Source: Clostridia bacterium (GTDB lineage: Bacteria > Bacillota > Clostridia > Christensenellales > Borkfalkiaceae). Taken from it: a stretch of DNA of 8,053 nt. This document shows, piece after piece, positions 6,097 to 8,053 of the stretch. Location of the stretch: the NCBI GenBank assembly GCA_900767495.1, contig CAAFZH010000051.1, positions 1 to 8,053 of the forward strand, written 5' to 3'. Position 1 is the first letter of the stretch; every line of letters begins with the position of its first letter. The position numbers were made by a program, and so were the translations under genes. The notes beneath the pieces are model-generated. The model saw only the letters and a list, made by a program, of their open reading frames with translations. It had not been told where the DNA came from and ran no database searches.

Positions 6097-6101
6097 TTAA
6101 A

Positions 6102-7871
6102 ATGCATAAAAATCAGACTAAAAAGGGAATGCGCTCTGCCATGAAAAGGAGCGCGGCGTATATGCGCTCGGACGTGATATTATTGATAATCGCCTTATTT
6201 GCCGCTGTCGGCAGCGCGATTATAATAATCGTCGGACCCGACAAAATGGGCGATCTGGCAAATATCATATCCGACGGATTATTCGGCGAAATCGATCTTG
6301 CGTCTATTGCCGAAACGGGAATTTTCCTTGCGGTACTTTACTTGGTCGGCGCGTGTTTGGGGTATATTCAGCAATTTATAATGGCGTCGGTTACGCTTAA
6401 AACTTCGTATCGCATGCGAGCGGAACTCTCGGCAAAGATAAACCGCGTGCCGCAAAAATACTTTGTAAAAACCGCGCAGGGCGATATTTTAAGCGTTATA
6501 ACCAACGACGTTTCCACCCTTCAACAAGGCTTATCTAACAGTCTACCCACGATTATCGGCGCGGCAACTCAATTTATAGGTTGCCTCATTATGATGCTTA
6601 TAACCGAGTGGAGGCTTGCGCTTATCTCGCTTGCAATCACCGTTCTGGGTATCGCGCTCGTGTTTTTCATAATGAAAAATTCGCAAAAATTCTTTGTCGC
6701 ACGGCAAAAAAGCCTCGGCGAACTTAACGGGTTTATTGAGGAAACTTACTCAGGACACGAGGTGATAAAGGTCAACCGCGCCGACGGGCAAACCGAAAAA
6801 ACCTTTGACAAACTCAACGAAAAAGTCTACGATGCCAACCGTAAATCCCAATTTTTATCGGGCGCGATGCAGCCGCTTATGAGCGTTATCAGCAACGCCG
6901 CCTACGTTGCGGTGTGCGTGTTCGGCTCGATTTTCGCCCTGCAAGGCTCGATAAATTTCGGCGTGATAGTGTCGTTTATACTCTACGTAAGGCTGTTTAC
7001 TTCGCCGCTTACGCAAATAGCGCAGGGACTTACCAACCTGCAGACGGCGTCGGCTTCCGCGCACAGAATTTTCGACTTTTTAGAGAGCGAGGAACTGCCC
7101 GACGAGAGCCGAAAGACCGTCGAACTTAAAACCGTAAAAGGCGAGGTCGAGTTTAATCACGTAAGGTTCAGTTACGCCGACGCTCCCGACAAAATCATTA
7201 TAAAAGACTTTTCCGCACACGTAAAGCCCGGACAAAAAGTGGCTATCGTCGGACCTACGGGCGCGGGAAAAACGACGATGGTAAACCTGCTTATGCGCTT
7301 TTTCGACCTCAACGGCGGAAACATCAAAATAGACGGCGTTTCCATAAGCGATTTGAAGAGAGAAAACGTACACGAATTGTTTTCTATGGTTTTGCAGGAC
7401 GCATGGCTGTTCGACGGCACTATAAGGGAAAATCTCGTATACAATATGCAGGGCGTTACGGACGAGCAGATAGAAAAAGTTTGCGCCGCGTGCGGAATAG
7501 ATAAGTTTATCCGCTCGCTGCCGCAGGGAGCGGACACCGAAATTTCGGAAAGTTCGACCATATCCGCGGGGCAACGGCAACTAATTACCATAGCAAGGGC
7601 AATGCTCCAGAATGCGCCCATGCTCATACTCGACGAGGCTACTTCCTCGGTAGACACGCGAACGGAACTCATTATTCAACGCGCGATGGACGCGCTCACC
7701 GCGGGCAGAACGAGTTTCGTTATAGCGCACAGACTTTCCACAATAAAAAACGCCGACCTTATACTCGTAATGAAAGAGGGCGACGTTATAGAGAGCGGCA
7801 CTCACGAAGAATTGCTTAAAAAAGGCGGCTTTTACGCCGAACTTTATAACAGTCAGTTCGAGGCGGCTTAG
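6102..7871 (+). CDS. ABC exporter half-transporter, catalytic-site subunit
   Basis: This 589-residue partner of the preceding gene has the same layout. Membrane helices lie at about 24-44, 71-95, 148-167, 171-192, 263-282 and 285-303, and the ATPase domain at about 347-585. Walker A is GPTGAGKTT (384-392), Q-loop Gln 432, Walker B LILD with catalytic Glu (D511, E512), D-loop SSVD and switch His 543 (IAHRLST), all canonical. The signature is degenerate, ISAGQ (487-491). Together with the first subunit this predicts one consensus and one degenerate ATP site across the dimer. The ATG lies 5 bp past the upstream stop codon, with AGGAG (6087-6091) inside the end of the upstream gene, so translation is probably coupled. 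The N-terminus is charged and lysine/arginine-rich. An in-frame upstream ATG at 6051 would overlap the first subunit by 46 bases and is less likely. Confidence 0.95.
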   Translation: MHKNQTKKGMRSAMKRSAAYMRSDVILLIIALFAAVGSAIIIIVGPDKMGDLANIISDGLFGEIDLASIAETGIFLAVLYLVGACLGYIQQFIMASVTLKTSYRMRAELSAKINRVPQKYFVKTAQGDILSVITNDVSTLQQGLSNSLPTIIGAATQFIGCLIMMLITEWRLALISLAITVLGIALVFFIMKNSQKFFVARQKSLGELNGFIEETYSGHEVIKVNRADGQTEKTFDKLNEKVYDANRKSQFLSGAMQPLMSVISNAAYVAVCVFGSIFALQGSINFGVIVSFILYVRLFTSPLTQIAQGLTNLQTASASAHRIFDFLESEELPDESRKTVELKTVKGEVEFNHVRFSYADAPDKIIIKDFSAHVKPGQKVAIVGPTGAGKTTMVNLLMRFFDLNGGNIKIDGVSISDLKRENVHELFSMVLQDAWLFDGTIRENLVYNMQGVTDEQIEKVCAACGIDKFIRSLPQGADTEISESSTISAGQRQLITIARAMLQNAPMLILDEATSSVDTRTELIIQRAMDALTAGRTSFVIAHRLSTIKNADLILVMKEGDVIESGTHEELLKKGGFYAELYNSQFEAA

Positions 7872-7892
7872 CGTTTTGGCGCGTTCAAACGT

Positions 7893-7937
7893 AAAACCCC
7901 TGCGGGGCGGTCGCATTCGCGACCGCCCCGCAGGGGT
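7893..7937. terminator. Perfect GC-rich hairpin, probable bidirectional terminator
   Basis: An 18-bp perfect stem (7897-7914 with 7919-7936) closes the loop ATTC and is extended by an A-T pair. It lies 25 bases after the exporter operon stop codon. On the minus strand it is followed by TTTTAC (a short U-tract); on the plus strand by TAACACTATATATTTT, a poor U-tract. It most likely ends the exporter operon despite the weak plus-side tail, and may also stop a converging minus-strand gene beyond the window. Confidence 0.75.
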
Positions 7938-7979
7938 AACACTATATATTTTCAAGATGAATGAACTAAAAAATTTGAC

Positions 7980-8010
7980 GACATTGCGAGGCACGAAGAG
8001 CCGATAGGGG
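7980..8010. repeat. Degenerate remnant of the TGTCATTGCGA repeat family
   Basis: GACATTGCGAGG (7980-7991) differs by one base from the GTCATTGCGAGG form of the element end seen at 399-409. It is followed by CACGAAGAGCCGATAGGGG, with no matching inverted right end before the next repeat begins at 8017. It looks like a decayed or interrupted copy. Confidence 0.5.
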
Positions 8011-8016
8011 ATCTTA

Positions 8017-8053
8017 CGTCATATTGAGCGTAAGCGAAATATCCCACGACCAA
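8017..8053. repeat. CGTCATATTGAG-family repeat, left part, cut by window end
   Basis: The 37 bases match the left arm of the copies at 4074 and 4187 (CGTCATATTGAGCG, then AGCGAAATATCCCACGACC) with very few differences. The right arm would lie beyond the window. Two copies thus bracket the exporter gene pair, in the same orientation as the tandem pair. Confidence 0.82.

Noticed and set aside
6051..6101. N-terminal extension of the second exporter subunit to ATG 6051
   Set aside because: It would overlap the first subunit by 46 bases with no matching ribosome site; ATG 6102 has AGGAG at a workable distance.

Overview
The window looks like chromosomal DNA of a Bacillota (Clostridia-type) bacterium, probably a gut or anaerobe lineage. 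The basis is strong AAGGAGG-type ribosome sites, sigma-A style TTGACG/TATAAT promoters, moderate GC content, a clostridial-type PurA, a MarR plus paired ABC exporter operon, and several families of palindromic intergenic repeats common in such genomes. The taxonomic call is inference from style and protein flavour; no marker gene is present.

Layout. Positions 1-114 hold the 3' end of an unidentified plus-strand gene. Positions 115-530 are non-coding and packed with hairpins: two copies of a CCCCCG/CGGGGG palindrome module and a 109-bp inverted-repeat element of the TGTCATTGCGA type. Positions 531-573 are an intrinsic terminator on the minus strand. It closes a two-gene minus-strand operon, purB (start near 3329, end 1896) then purA (1865 to 594), which converts IMP to AMP. 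The 240-bp divergent intergenic region (3351-3590) carries a candidate purB promoter, a terminator-like hairpin upstream of it, and on the plus strand a near-consensus promoter with a palindromic operator overlapping its transcription start.

That plus-strand promoter drives a MarR-family regulator (3591-4049). After a 304-bp spacer filled with two tandem ~114-bp repeat units come two ABC exporter half-transporters (4354-6096 and 6102-7871) separated by 5 bp. Their nucleotide-binding domains are complementary: the first has Asp for the catalytic Glu and Gln for the switch His but a good LSGGQ-type signature; the second has canonical Walker B and His but a degenerate signature. This is the hallmark of a heterodimeric exporter with one consensus and one degenerate ATP site. 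The likely logic is that MarR represses its own transcription, and the exporter genes downstream if they are co-transcribed, until a ligand releases it.

The right end (7872-8053) has a perfect 18-bp GC-rich hairpin and remnants of two repeat families. I found no mobile-element protein, CRISPR array, tRNA or rRNA, and nothing that amounts to a clearly undescribed system. The most interesting signals are the operator architecture, the tandem repeats inside the MarR-exporter operon, and the uncertain, possibly leaderless, start of purB.
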